A program made the translations under genes and the position numbers. Source: Tenericutes bacterium HGW-Tenericutes-2 (GTDB taxonomy: Bacteria; Bacillota_I; Bacilli_A; Acholeplasmatales; Acholeplasmataceae). Taken from it: a stretch of 50,974 nucleotides of DNA. The notes below the pieces were generated by a model. That model saw only the letters and a list, made by a program, of their open reading frames with translations. It ran no database searches and was not told the DNA's origin. Shown piece after piece: positions 34,803 through 43,268 of the stretch. Within the stretch, counting starts at the first letter, position 1. Every line of letters begins with the position of its first letter. The stretch lies in assembly GCA_002839095.1 (NCBI GenBank), contig PGXL01000013.1:1-50974 (forward strand). Reading direction: 5' to 3'.

Positions 34803-36101
34803 CTATCCTCTAGCTTCATTTAGTAACATAATTGCTTCAGAAACAGCTTGAGATAATAAAGTTGAAGCATTATAATTTGGATTTGACATTGCAGCGGTTA
34901 CTCTAGAATAAACAGGAGAGAATGCTTGATGAAAATAAGGAGATTGTGCTGATACTCTAAAATTATTAACATTTCCAAATCCGTCATGATATGGTAAATT
35001 TTGATATTCGGTTGTTGCTCTAGCTATATTGGATGCTGGAATTTGTCCTGCAGTCGCCCAAACAAATGAATTATCATTCATATACTTAATAAATGTCATA
35101 ATAGCAAGTTCTTTCTCTAATGTGAGTTCTCTTCCTGGTTTAGGAACAACAAATGTATGTGATCTTACTGGAATTTGAGCAGATGTATTTGATGGTTCAT
35201 TTGTAAACATATTGGATACAGGTAAAACTCCAAAATTAATATCATAATCTTTCATACTATTCAGCATCCAAGAACCTTGGATATGAAATAATGCACGTCC
35301 CGTTTGGAACATAATTAAATCTTGATCAACACCCACATTAAGTGGTGAAATTCCTTCTTTGTGAATTAAATCAGCAACTGCTTCAAGCGCTTTTATACCT
35401 TCTGGAGAACTATATGCAGGATTGCCTTCTTGATCAATTTCCAATCCTCCATTTTGATAAAGTGATGCTGTAAAAGTCCATTCAGAGGGCCAAACAGTTG
35501 ATAATGGGAGTCCCCAAAAATTACTATTCGTTACCTTCTCACCCGCTTGAACAGTTTTTGCTGCAGAAATGAGTTCAGCACGATTTGTAGGAACTTGTAA
35601 TCCATATTTCTCAAGTAAAGTTTTGTTGTAATAAATACCTATCGTATGCACGTCTAGGGGCACACCATAGAGCTTATTTTCAAAGTAAAGTGAGTCGAAA
35701 ATATCTGTAATATAATCTTCTCTTTTAATATCAATACCAGAGTTGGTAATCATATCTTCTATTGGTACGATTATTCCACTATTTGCATAACTTTGTACCA
35801 AATAAGAATGCATAATCATAACATCTGGACCCTTTTTTTGAGGAACCAAGTAATTGATATTTGAATAATAATCTACTTCATTATTAAATGTCTCAAAAAC
35901 TTCAATTTCGTCTACATGCTCGGCATTAAATTGTGCAACAAGTTGTCTCATCACAGACCCATCAGCTCCAGTTAAGGAATTCCAATATTTTAGACTGATC
36001 TTTCCTGTTACAGTATCTTCAGGTGTGTCACTACCACCTCTACATGCTGAAATTATAAATAATAATGATAATACTGTGAATAATAAAAACAATTTTTTCA
36101 T
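34803..36101 (-). CDS. Sugar ABC transporter substrate-binding lipoprotein
   Basis: This family 1 extracellular solute-binding protein has about 432 residues. The N-terminal signal ends in a lipobox, LLFIISAC, so it is lipid-anchored on the outer face. The mature part has YWNSLTGADGSVMRQLVAQF, typical of MalE-like CUT1 proteins. ATG 36101 is preferred; TTG 36113 lies within the GGAGG ribosome site. That site can pair with TCCTCC just upstream. It delivers oligosaccharide to the two permeases encoded next. Confidence 0.94.
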   Translation of the reverse strand: MKKLFLLFTVLSLLFIISACRGGSDTPEDTVTGKISLKYWNSLTGADGSVMRQLVAQFNAEHVDEIEVFETFNNEVDYYSNINYLVPQKKGPDVMIMHSYLVQSYANSGIIVPIEDMITNSGIDIKREDYITDIFDSLYFENKLYGVPLDVHTIGIYYNKTLLEKYGLQVPTNRAELISAAKTVQAGEKVTNSNFWGLPLSTVWPSEWTFTASLYQNGGLEIDQEGNPAYSSPEGIKALEAVADLIHKEGISPLNVGVDQDLIMFQTGRALFHIQGSWMLNSMKDYDINFGVLPVSNMFTNEPSNTSAQIPVRSHTFVVPKPGRELTLEKELAIMTFIKYMNDNSFVWATAGQIPASNIARATTEYQNLPYHDGFGNVNNFRVSAQSPYFHQAFSPVYSRVTAAMSNPNYNASTLLSQAVSEAIMLLNEARG

Positions 36102-36105
36102 CGTA

Positions 36106-36140
36106 TCCTCCAAATAGGAGGAAGGACTGTTCGCCCTTCC
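36106..36140 (-). promoter_or_regulatory. Two competing RNA hairpins over the binding-protein ribosome site
   Basis: In the mRNA GGAAGG (36140-36135) pairs with CCTTCC (36125-36120). TCCTCC (36122-36117) pairs with GGAGGA (36111-36106), which is the ribosome site of the next gene. The two stems share three bases, so only one can form fully at a time. The structure lies between the GH43 lipoprotein and binding-protein genes and could set their expression ratio. Confidence 0.5.
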
Positions 36141-36145
36141 TAAAT

Positions 36146-37231
36146 TTATTCTGTTATTGGGGCGTTACGCTCGTTATTAGACGGCATAGAGCCTAATGTA
36201 GAAGGCCAGCCTTCTTCATTCCAGTGTAGTAAATCAATCATTAGTGAACGTCTTGGCGAGTTGCCATATGCAGGTGATTCACTGGTATTAAATGCATGAT
36301 ATAAAATATAATAATCTCCGTTTAAATCTTGAATAATACTGTTGTGTCCGGGTCCAGCAAAATAACTGCTACCCATTAACACTTGATATCCTCTATAGGT
36401 GCCTAGTGCAGAACGATTTTCGTGATCACTATATGGTCCTAATGGCGACGTCGATCTAACAACACGTACATTATAAGAACTATTGTGTCCATCGCAACAT
36501 GTCCCAGAAGATAAAAACATATAATAGTAATCATCTTTTTGCAAGACATAGGGTGCTTCATAAGTAGCTGCATTCCAGTTTGTTGAAGTATCAAGACCAG
36601 CAACTAGAACTTTGGTGTTAGCTGCATTTACTCCATCCTTTAAGGATAGACCATCAGCCGTTAATTCAACACCATATATTCCTCTAAAACTTCCCCATAC
36701 CATATAGACTTTCCCCTCAGCTTCGAATACCGAGGGGTCAATAGAATTATTGACCCCAATCGATAAACTTCGGAGGACAGGTCCATGATCAGTCCATGGA
36801 CCCAATGGATGACTTGCAGTTGCAACCCCAATACCGGGATCGGGATCTCCCCATGTAGATAGGGAATAGTAATAATTAAATGTATTACCTATCTTAATAA
36901 TATCAGGAGCCCAAATACCCGCATTTGGTGTTCCCCAGAATGGACGACTTGCAGGAGCAAATACGCTACCTGCAAATGTCCAATCAATTAAATTGGTTGA
37001 TGATAAAATTGGACCATATTTTACACCATATTCATCACCCCATTGACCATAATCTTGTGTACCATATGCATAATAGACTCCATCATGATATATAACTGAA
37101 GGATCTGCTAACACAGGTTCAAAAACAGGATTAGTGTAAGTGAGTATATCTTTTGTAGGTTCTTCTTTTTCGCACCCCATCATGACAAATATTGAAAGGG
37201 TAATGACGATTAATGTGGTCAATTTTTTCAT
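36146..37231 (-). CDS. Secreted GH43 lipoprotein, arabinanase-like
   Basis: This 361-residue lipoprotein has a signal peptide ending IFVMMGC, with Cys20 as lipid site. The catalytic five-bladed propeller has D43 in LADPSVIYHD, D165 in NSIDPSVF and E225 in TYEAPYVL. FLSSGTCCDG and FAGPGHNSII resemble endo-1,5-alpha-arabinanases and related arabinofuranosidases of GH43. Anchored outside, it would cut arabinan-like polymer for the adjacent ABC importer. The exact bond is uncertain. It lies 14 bases after the carbohydrate-binding lipoprotein gene. Confidence 0.88.
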   Translation of the reverse strand: MKKLTTLIVITLSIFVMMGCEKEEPTKDILTYTNPVFEPVLADPSVIYHDGVYYAYGTQDYGQWGDEYGVKYGPILSSTNLIDWTFAGSVFAPASRPFWGTPNAGIWAPDIIKIGNTFNYYYSLSTWGDPDPGIGVATASHPLGPWTDHGPVLRSLSIGVNNSIDPSVFEAEGKVYMVWGSFRGIYGVELTADGLSLKDGVNAANTKVLVAGLDTSTNWNAATYEAPYVLQKDDYYYMFLSSGTCCDGHNSSYNVRVVRSTSPLGPYSDHENRSALGTYRGYQVLMGSSYFAGPGHNSIIQDLNGDYYILYHAFNTSESPAYGNSPRRSLMIDLLHWNEEGWPSTLGSMPSNNERNAPITE

Positions 37232-37245
37232 GAAATCTCCTAAAA

Positions 37246-39186
37246 TTATTCTTGATTTGTAATATCTGTAACTGTAAAGTAATCAACTGTCACGGTATGA
37301 TCATCAGTCATACCTGCTGCACCTAACATGATAACATATTTAGCATTTGTTGTTACTCTTGCTTCATCAACTGTGAACGTATAAGTTAAAATTGTCCAAA
37401 TATCTGTTTCTAAATGTACGAATGTATTTTCTCCTGTAGCAATCCCAAAGTAACCATTATTTGGGTCTTCAACCCACACACGGATATCTCTAGCAACACT
37501 TGCTTTTAGACGAACTTCAACTTCATAAGTGTGTCCTAATACTAGCTCACTACCTGAAGTTTGGTAAAGTTGATTATTCCATGGATCATTTCCAGCAGTT
37601 TTCGTACTATCAAATGTAACAACGATGTTTTCATCTACGATTTCTGCGTTAATGTTATCTAATACCCAAGGTTCGATAACTGAACTGAAACTTTCATTAA
37701 ATGGTGAATACTTATAAACAGTTAATTCATCAACAGTAAATGTAACATTACTTGGTTGCATTCCATCAACATTTCCTAATAATAAACCAAGTTTTGCATT
37801 TGTGTAATCTTGATCAGCTGTAAAATGAATTTCATAGGTTACAAATTCAGTACCTATCACTGCTCCCTCAAGTGTTGGTGCGATTTGAGCAAATCCACCA
37901 TCAGGATTAACAACTTCAACAATGACTTTTCTTTCGATGTCTGCTTTTGCTACTAAACGTACAACATATGATTCACCTTGTTTAAAGGTAATTCCAGATT
38001 GTTGTAATTGAATATGCCAACCTGCATCAGAAGGATTTGTTACTAATATATTAACTGTACCATCACCATTACTAGTGAATGTAGCTTCGCCTGTACCTTG
38101 TGTTTGAATTACATCTTGAGTCCAACCTGTTAATCCATTTGTAAACTTACCATTTATAGGTTGATATTCAAAATCTCTAGGTAGAGCAACATTAAATCTA
38201 CGTGTTGCAAATCCTACTGTTCCGTTGCTAAGTTCTACAACATAAGTTAAATAATAGGAACTTGGAACTTTGACATCTATTGGAAGTTCTCCTAATACAG
38301 TAATATTGCTTGTTACACTTGTTGTTCCATTTACTGCAGTAACATCTAGTAATGGATCAATATCGAAATCACCACTAATAACTGTTTGTTCATCTAAGCC
38401 TTCAAAACCGATATTAACTTTTGTTACCTTAGAAATATTAATTGTTTTAATTAAAACTGTATGAGAAGTGTCACCGACTTCATCTTGGTCAAGTTGGTGA
38501 CCTAAGTAAACAACAACTTTAACATTGCTATAATTTTCTAAAGCGGTATAATACATTTCATATGTTGTATCAGTTGTTCCCAAAGTCATTGGCATGAATC
38601 CTGGATTTAGCATTGCGAATCCATTATTAGGATCTTCAAAACCTACCGATAATGAACGTCCTTGAGGTGAAGAGGCGACAACTGTCACTTTGTATGTTTC
38701 ATTTGTCTTGAATACAACATTTTGTTGGATTAATTGAATACCCCACCATGAATTTCCAGCATTTGAAATTGTAACAGTTGCTCCAGTTGCTGCATATACA
38801 ACAGAAGCATTTCCACCTGGAGTATCAAGGGTCCAATTGATTGCACCAAGTTCGAAATTGCCGTTTGCAACATTATGACCGACAACAACATTGAAATTCT
38901 TAGTTTTTTCTTCAACAACACCACTTTCATTTGATGCTTCGAAAATGACTGCATAACCACCAGCTAAGTGAGTTGAAAAATCACCATCATCTTTGACAGT
39001 AACCGTAAGATTACCATCAATTGAATCCGTTGCTGTAACTCCTTCGAGTAAATCAATCATATCACCACGAGTGATTGTCTGATCTTCTAAACCAGTCCAT
39101 GTAATTACTGACACTTCTTCTTTTTGACAAGCAGTCAATAATACCATAGCAATTAATAAAATCACTAAACTTATAATTTTTCTCAT
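37246..39186 (-). CDS. Multidomain carbohydrate-binding lipoprotein
   Basis: This 646-residue surface lipoprotein (lipobox VLLTAC, Cys20) has no recognisable catalytic domain. An immunoglobulin-like domain (about 25-103) is followed by a CBM4/9-like jelly roll (about 105-255), another immunoglobulin-like domain (about 257-338) and two more jelly rolls (about 345-488 and 490-642). The three jelly rolls share a GxxxW/GWxIQL pattern, a VRLxA-type strand and a DPNNGF/NPDGGF turn, so they are repeats. It probably tethers polysaccharide at the cell surface beside the GH43 enzyme. GGGAG precedes the start. Confidence 0.82.
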   Translation of the reverse strand: MRKIISLVILLIAMVLLTACQKEEVSVITWTGLEDQTITRGDMIDLLEGVTATDSIDGNLTVTVKDDGDFSTHLAGGYAVIFEASNESGVVEEKTKNFNVVVGHNVANGNFELGAINWTLDTPGGNASVVYAATGATVTISNAGNSWWGIQLIQQNVVFKTNETYKVTVVASSPQGRSLSVGFEDPNNGFAMLNPGFMPMTLGTTDTTYEMYYTALENYSNVKVVVYLGHQLDQDEVGDTSHTVLIKTINISKVTKVNIGFEGLDEQTVISGDFDIDPLLDVTAVNGTTSVTSNITVLGELPIDVKVPSSYYLTYVVELSNGTVGFATRRFNVALPRDFEYQPINGKFTNGLTGWTQDVIQTQGTGEATFTSNGDGTVNILVTNPSDAGWHIQLQQSGITFKQGESYVVRLVAKADIERKVIVEVVNPDGGFAQIAPTLEGAVIGTEFVTYEIHFTADQDYTNAKLGLLLGNVDGMQPSNVTFTVDELTVYKYSPFNESFSSVIEPWVLDNINAEIVDENIVVTFDSTKTAGNDPWNNQLYQTSGSELVLGHTYEVEVRLKASVARDIRVWVEDPNNGYFGIATGENTFVHLETDIWTILTYTFTVDEARVTTNAKYVIMLGAAGMTDDHTVTVDYFTVTDITNQE

Positions 39187-39231
39187 TTTTTTCTCCCTTA
39201 TTTTTTCATAGCTTTTTGCTATGTTATGAGT

Positions 39232-39247
39232 ACATTAACGTTAATGT
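39232..39247. promoter_or_regulatory. LacI-family operator upstream of the sugar operon
   Basis: ACATTAACGTTAATGT is a perfect 16-base palindrome with the central CG typical of LacI-family sites. It lies in the promoter region of the first structural gene of the operon. The same core occurs upstream of the lacI-type gene at 40306-40321. Confidence 0.75.
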
Positions 39248-39256
39248 TAAAACAAG

Positions 39257-39281
39257 ATAATATTGGCAATGCCAATATTAT
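39257..39281. terminator. Terminator hairpin after the lacI-type gene
   Basis: ATAATATTGGC pairs perfectly with GCCAATATTAT across a three-base loop. It lies 10 bases after the regulator's stop. On the plus side the stem is followed by seven T; on the minus side the tail is weaker (CTTGTTTT), so termination may be partial. Confidence 0.6.
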
Positions 39282-39290
39282 ATTTTTTTG

Positions 39291-40283
39291 TTAAGCAGAT
39301 TTTCGAGAGACCAATTTAGCACTGTTGACAAGCTTAACTAAAGGTTGTTCAAATGATAACATTCTCATTTTTAGAGTCTGAATCACTTTTTGAGTAAGTT
39401 CTTGTTTATTTGAGTCTATTGTTGTTAAGTATACTGGTAAATGAATATATTCTTCTAGGTTATCATATCCAGCTACTGCAATATCCTCAGGTACTTTTTT
39501 TCCTCTTTGATTTAGTAATGTGATTGCTTCGTAAGCCATGGTGTCATTAAAACAAAAGATTGCCGAAACTTTTTCATTTAATAAATCATCAATGACCTGT
39601 TCAAGTGATAAATCACCATGAATTAAAAACTTATCCACTGTAGGTTTACTTTCAATTTTTTGCTCAATCAAATATTTCCTAAGTCCTTCTAATCTTTTGA
39701 TTGAACATAAAATATCTGTAGGAGCACCAATGTAACCAATATTTCGATGGCCTTTCTTAAACAGGTATTCACCTATTTGATAGCCTCCTAATAAATCATT
39801 TGTATAGATTGAATCAATTCCAATATCGTCACCTTCGCGTCCTAAAATAACGAATGGAACTTTATTATCTTTGATTGCTTTTACAACTTCAATTGTCGGT
39901 TTCAAGAAACTGATAATCCCATCGATTCGACGAGATATAATTTTATGAAAACTACCAATATCAAATTTGGCATGATCACCAGAAGCTGTAAAGATCATCA
40001 TTTCATAACCATCTTTTTTTAATTCTTGGTGAATTAGATTGGTCATGATCATATAATATGGATTTGCAATATTATCAAACATAATACCAATGGTTTTCGT
40101 ATACCCACTACGCAGACTAGATGCGACTACATCCGGTATATACCCCATATCTAATGCAAGCTTTTGAACATATTCTCTTGTAGCTATAGAAATATCATCT
40201 TTATTTTTTAATGCGCGCGATACAGTATTGATGGTTAAATTAGATGCTTCTGCAATATCTTTAAGCAAAACTCTTTTCTTCAT
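39291..40283 (-). CDS. LacI-family transcriptional regulator
   Basis: This is a sugar-responsive repressor of about 330 residues. The N-terminal helix-turn-helix reads LLKDIAEASNLTINTVSRAL, with the hinge helix near PDVVASSLRSGYTKTIG, then a periplasmic-binding-like ligand domain. ATG 40283 has GGAGG six bases upstream; ATG 40286 is an alternative. An upstream in-frame ATG at 40334 lies beyond the operator and can be excluded. It probably represses both itself and the 39186-26675 operon through the two palindromes, with an arabinose- or galactose-containing sugar as inducer. Confidence 0.93.
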   Translation of the reverse strand: MKKRVLLKDIAEASNLTINTVSRALKNKDDISIATREYVQKLALDMGYIPDVVASSLRSGYTKTIGIMFDNIANPYYMIMTNLIHQELKKDGYEMMIFTASGDHAKFDIGSFHKIISRRIDGIISFLKPTIEVVKAIKDNKVPFVILGREGDDIGIDSIYTNDLLGGYQIGEYLFKKGHRNIGYIGAPTDILCSIKRLEGLRKYLIEQKIESKPTVDKFLIHGDLSLEQVIDDLLNEKVSAIFCFNDTMAYEAITLLNQRGKKVPEDIAVAGYDNLEEYIHLPVYLTTIDSNKQELTQKVIQTLKMRMLSFEQPLVKLVNSAKLVSRKSA

Positions 40284-40305
40284 CATATTCCTCCGTAAGC
40301 GCTTT

Positions 40306-40321
40306 ACATTAACGTTAATAT
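40306..40321. promoter_or_regulatory. LacI-family operator upstream of the regulator gene
   Basis: ACATTAACGTTAATAT shares the 12-base palindrome ATTAACGTTAAT with the operator at 39232-39247. It lies just upstream of the ribosome site of the regulator, which suggests autorepression. Confidence 0.75.
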
Positions 40322-40419
40322 TAGTATATATCAATCAATTTTAAATGTCAATACATTAATTAACTACTCTCACCATTTAATGAAAATCATTAGAAATGGT
40401 GTGTCTTGGGTAAAAAAGA

Positions 40420-40735
40420 TTAGTGTCTATTACTTCGCGAATCTATTGCGTCTGTTCCATTCTCTTTTTTAACATATATAGGTAGACCTTGAACACCAAT
40501 GTCAATTGAGGCATTTAAGTCTATATCCATCTCGTATTCGCACATACGGCCTACGTCCGCTCAAAGAGCTTCATATCTTTCTCTTTTCCACATAGACTGC
40601 AAGTTTTTATTGATGGATGATATTTGTCAATCTTGACTAAGGTTTTTCCAACATCCACCACTTAATTCTTTGAAGAGGGAGTTTTCTGAAATTTATAGAT
40701 AAAGCATTGAAGTAAAAATGCCGTCCTCTTTTGTC
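40420..40735 (-). pseudogene. Decayed IS605-type tnpB C terminus
   Basis: The minus strand, in pieces of different frame, reads like the end of TnpB: GKTLVKIDKYHPSIKTCSLC with the first zinc-ribbon cysteines at about 40590-40650, then MKLFERT and stop, then DIDLNASIDIGVQGLPIY, the last RuvC and Asn-Ala region. The second CxxC and the reading frame are broken. No tnpA or intact ends are seen. The remainder of the 40335-40865 gap shows no other gene. Confidence 0.75.
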
Positions 40736-40865
40736 AAATTTCCTTATGTTTATCTCCATATGGAAATAATTCTATTTATAACCTAGTTTATAATCTCTTA
40801 TAACATTACTTCAGTTTACCTTCTATCATTGGTATAATGACCTCGTACTAAAGGAGGTATTCATA

Positions 40866-41093
40866 TTGAACAAAATTAATATCAATCAAAGCATACAATC
40901 TATCGTGTTGAATCATCCAGATGTCAAAGATATATTATTTGATTTAGGATTCAAAGATATAGTTAAACCAGGTATGCTACAAACTGTAGGAAGATTCATG
41001 ACCATTCAAAAAGGTGCTGAACTTAAAAATATAGCATTAACCCAAGTCAAAGAAACATTTAACCAACATGGTTATGAAATAACGGAGGAATAA
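40866..41093 (+). CDS. DUF1858 domain protein
   Basis: This 75-residue protein is a single DUF1858 domain: INQSIQSIVLNHPDVKDILF then LGFKDIVKPGMLQTVGRFMT. The fold appears in proteins linked with iron-sulfur or redox functions, but its role is not established. The start is TTG with AAAGGAGG eight bases upstream. It ends four bases before the DUF438 gene, with which it is commonly associated. Confidence 0.85.
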   Translation: MNKININQSIQSIVLNHPDVKDILFDLGFKDIVKPGMLQTVGRFMTIQKGAELKNIALTQVKETFNQHGYEITEE

Positions 41094-41097
41094 AAAA

Positions 41098-42312
41098 ATG
41101 AGTGAATTTATTAATAATGTTGAACATAGACAAAGACTTCTAAAAGAAATCATTAAAAGCTTACATGATGGTAAAAATCTTGAAGAAGCTAAAAAAGAAT
41201 TTAAAAAGCATTTCAATGAAGTCTCTACTGCTGAGATCTCTATGATGGAGCAAGCTCTCATCAAAGAAGGTATGGCAATTGAAGAAGTTCAAAATCTTTG
41301 CGACGTGCATGCTGCAGTCTTTGATGGATCGATATCTGATATCCATCCAACCAAAGACCATACCAAAGTGCCTGGTCATCCAGTACAAGTCTTTCTAGAA
41401 GAAAATGAAAGAATTGAAAAGCTAATCAAGGAAGAAATAGAACCATATCTATCAGAGTCAGGTAAAACAGCTGAATTAATGCTTAGAGTAGGCTATGATA
41501 GACTATCAGAGATTCATAAGCATTATGCAAGAAAGGAATACCTCTTCTTTCCTAATCTAGAAAAGAAGGGAATTGACGCTCCACCAAAGGTCATGTGGGC
41601 AGTGGACGATGAGATAAGAAATGAGATTAAAGCAATCCTAAATGATCTCGGTCAAGCAAATCATAATCTAGATCTAACTAAAACAAACATAACTAATAAT
41701 CTTAAAAAGATTAGAGATATGATATTCAAGGAAAACAACATCTTAATCCCACTTCTTATTGAAACATTAGCATTCTTTGATTGGGTAATCGTAGATAGCT
41801 CATCCGATGAAATCGGCTATTTCATCGATAAGCCTAAACAAAAATGGACCGATAAAAAAAATAACGATCCAATAGTTGAAGAAAAACCTATTAAGGATAT
41901 TATTTCTGGTGAGGTTTCATTTGATGCAGGAAGCCTTAACCCTGAAGTCTTAAATCAATTATTGAATACTCTTCCCTTTGATATGACATTTGTTGATAGT
42001 GAAGGGTATGTTAAATACTTTACCCAAGGAAAAGAGCGAATCTTCGATCGTCCAATGACAATCATTGGAAGACACGTCTCGATGTGTCATCCACCAGCAA
42101 GTGTACATATCGTGGAAGATATTATAGAAAGCTTTAGAAGTGGTAGAAAAGATAATGAAGACTTTTGGATAAAGATGAAGGATATGTTTGTTCATATTCG
42201 TTATTTCGCAGTTAGAGGTAAAGACGGTAGTTACTTAGGTACTTTAGAGGTTACACAAAACATTAAACCAATCGTTGAGCTTGAAGGCGAGAAAAGATTG
42301 GTCTCTAAATAG
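41098..42312 (+). CDS. DUF438-hemerythrin-PAS protein
   Basis: This 404-residue cytoplasmic protein has three domains. DUF438 (about 1-80) reads RQRLLKEIIKSLHDGKNLEE. A hemerythrin-like four-helix domain (about 95-225) contains HPVQVFLEENE and IHKHYARKEYLFFPNLEKKG, whose His and Glu residues could bind two irons. A PAS domain (about 285-395) has MTFVDSEGYVKYF and GRHVSMCHPPASVH. The combination suggests sensing or handling of oxygen, nitric oxide or redox state in an anaerobe; that is inference. It has no output domain. Confidence 0.88.
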   Translation: MSEFINNVEHRQRLLKEIIKSLHDGKNLEEAKKEFKKHFNEVSTAEISMMEQALIKEGMAIEEVQNLCDVHAAVFDGSISDIHPTKDHTKVPGHPVQVFLEENERIEKLIKEEIEPYLSESGKTAELMLRVGYDRLSEIHKHYARKEYLFFPNLEKKGIDAPPKVMWAVDDEIRNEIKAILNDLGQANHNLDLTKTNITNNLKKIRDMIFKENNILIPLLIETLAFFDWVIVDSSSDEIGYFIDKPKQKWTDKKNNDPIVEEKPIKDIISGEVSFDAGSLNPEVLNQLLNTLPFDMTFVDSEGYVKYFTQGKERIFDRPMTIIGRHVSMCHPPASVHIVEDIIESFRSGRKDNEDFWIKMKDMFVHIRYFAVRGKDGSYLGTLEVTQNIKPIVELEGEKRLVSK

Positions 42313-42314
42313 TC

Positions 42315-42674
42315 ATGCGTATCCTATTTGTTGTCTTAGGTACTATATCTCTTGGTATAGGTATTGTTGGTATTGTTTTACCTATTCTACCAACAACACC
42401 CTTTCTTCTTCTTACCACCTATCTTTATGCGAAAAGCTCAAAAAGATTTCATGATTGGTTTATAAGCACAAAAATCTATAAGAAGCATTTAGAATCATTT
42501 GTAGAAACTAAATCGATGACTAAAAAACAAAAATGGACTTTAATGATTTTTGTTGATACAATGCTAATGATTTCATTCTTTTTAATTGATAGTCTAGCTG
42601 TAAGAATATTGATTATTTTAGTGATTATTATAAAGCATATCTACTTTCATACACAGGTAAAAATAATAGGTTAG
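42315..42674 (+). CDS. DUF454 (YbaN-like) membrane protein
   Basis: This 119-residue inner-membrane protein has three to four hydrophobic segments. GIVGIVLPILPTTPFLLLTT (about 18-37) followed by YLYAKSSKRFHDWF is the DUF454 signature. Function is unknown in the family. It starts two bases after the DUF438 stop, so it is in the same operon. Confidence 0.88.
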   Translation: MRILFVVLGTISLGIGIVGIVLPILPTTPFLLLTTYLYAKSSKRFHDWFISTKIYKKHLESFVETKSMTKKQKWTLMIFVDTMLMISFFLIDSLAVRILIILVIIIKHIYFHTQVKIIG

Positions 42675-42771
42675 AGATTATATTTTCAGATTAAAATTTT
42701 GAAAAAAAATCGTACATCCAATTTATGTTTTTTTAATCACGATATTGTACAATAAAATTGTCAGTTGTGAA

Positions 42772-42787
42772 GTGATTTTAATCACTG
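42772..42787. promoter_or_regulatory. Palindrome upstream of the DUF2784 gene
   Basis: AGTGATT and AATCACT are separated by two bases, about 20 bases before the gene's start. This could be an operator. No matching copy was noticed elsewhere. Confidence 0.35.
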
Positions 42788-42805
42788 TTGCTGATGGTGT
42801 TCTAG

Positions 42806-43228
42806 GTGTTTGTAAACTTAGGATTTAGTTCAGAAATTTTATATTTTCTATCGAGAGTTGTAGCTCTGTTACACTTGCTTTATGTTTTATTTGTCTTTTT
42901 GGGATTGTTCTATATTTACATAGGATTTATGTTCAAAATTAAACTAATTCGTAACGTATATTTCAGAGTAATACACTTGATTGCTATGATAGTAGTTGCT
43001 ATACAACAATATTTTCTAGTCAACTGTCCATTGACAGTATTAGAGAAGAAACTATTGACTATGGCAGGTAAGCCAACCTATAGTGGTGCATTTGTTGCAA
43101 ACATGATGAATAAATATAGTATAAACATTCCAACAGATTATTATCTTTATTTATATGTCTCTTTGAGTCTATTGTTTATTGCATCATTTATACTAATACC
43201 ACCAAAAATTAAAAGAAAATGCCTATAG
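42806..43228 (+). CDS. DUF2784 membrane protein
   Basis: This 140-residue protein has about four membrane helices. LLHLLYVLFVFLGLF, HLIAMIVVAIQQYFLVNCPL and the short polar stretch before the last helix are typical of DUF2784. The conserved NCPLT with a preceding Gln is visible. Function is unknown. The start drawn is GTG 42806 with only a weak ribosome site, so the first residues are uncertain. A terminator follows directly. Confidence 0.8.
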   Translation: MFVNLGFSSEILYFLSRVVALLHLLYVLFVFLGLFYIYIGFMFKIKLIRNVYFRVIHLIAMIVVAIQQYFLVNCPLTVLEKKLLTMAGKPTYSGAFVANMMNKYSINIPTDYYLYLYVSLSLLFIASFILIPPKIKRKCL

Positions 43229-43242
43229 AAAGGCATTTTTTT
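43216..43242 (+). terminator. Rho-independent terminator after DUF2784 gene
   Basis: AAAATGCCT pairs with AGGCATTTT across a six-base loop and is followed by a T run. It lies between convergent genes and may serve both strands. Confidence 0.8.
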
Positions 43243-43268
43243 CTTAATAGATAATTGAATATTTAAGT

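Noticed and set aside
40286-40334. Upstream ATG for the LacI-type regulator
   Set aside because: The extension reads through the operator and is not part of the helix-turn-helix; GGAGG precedes the later ATG.
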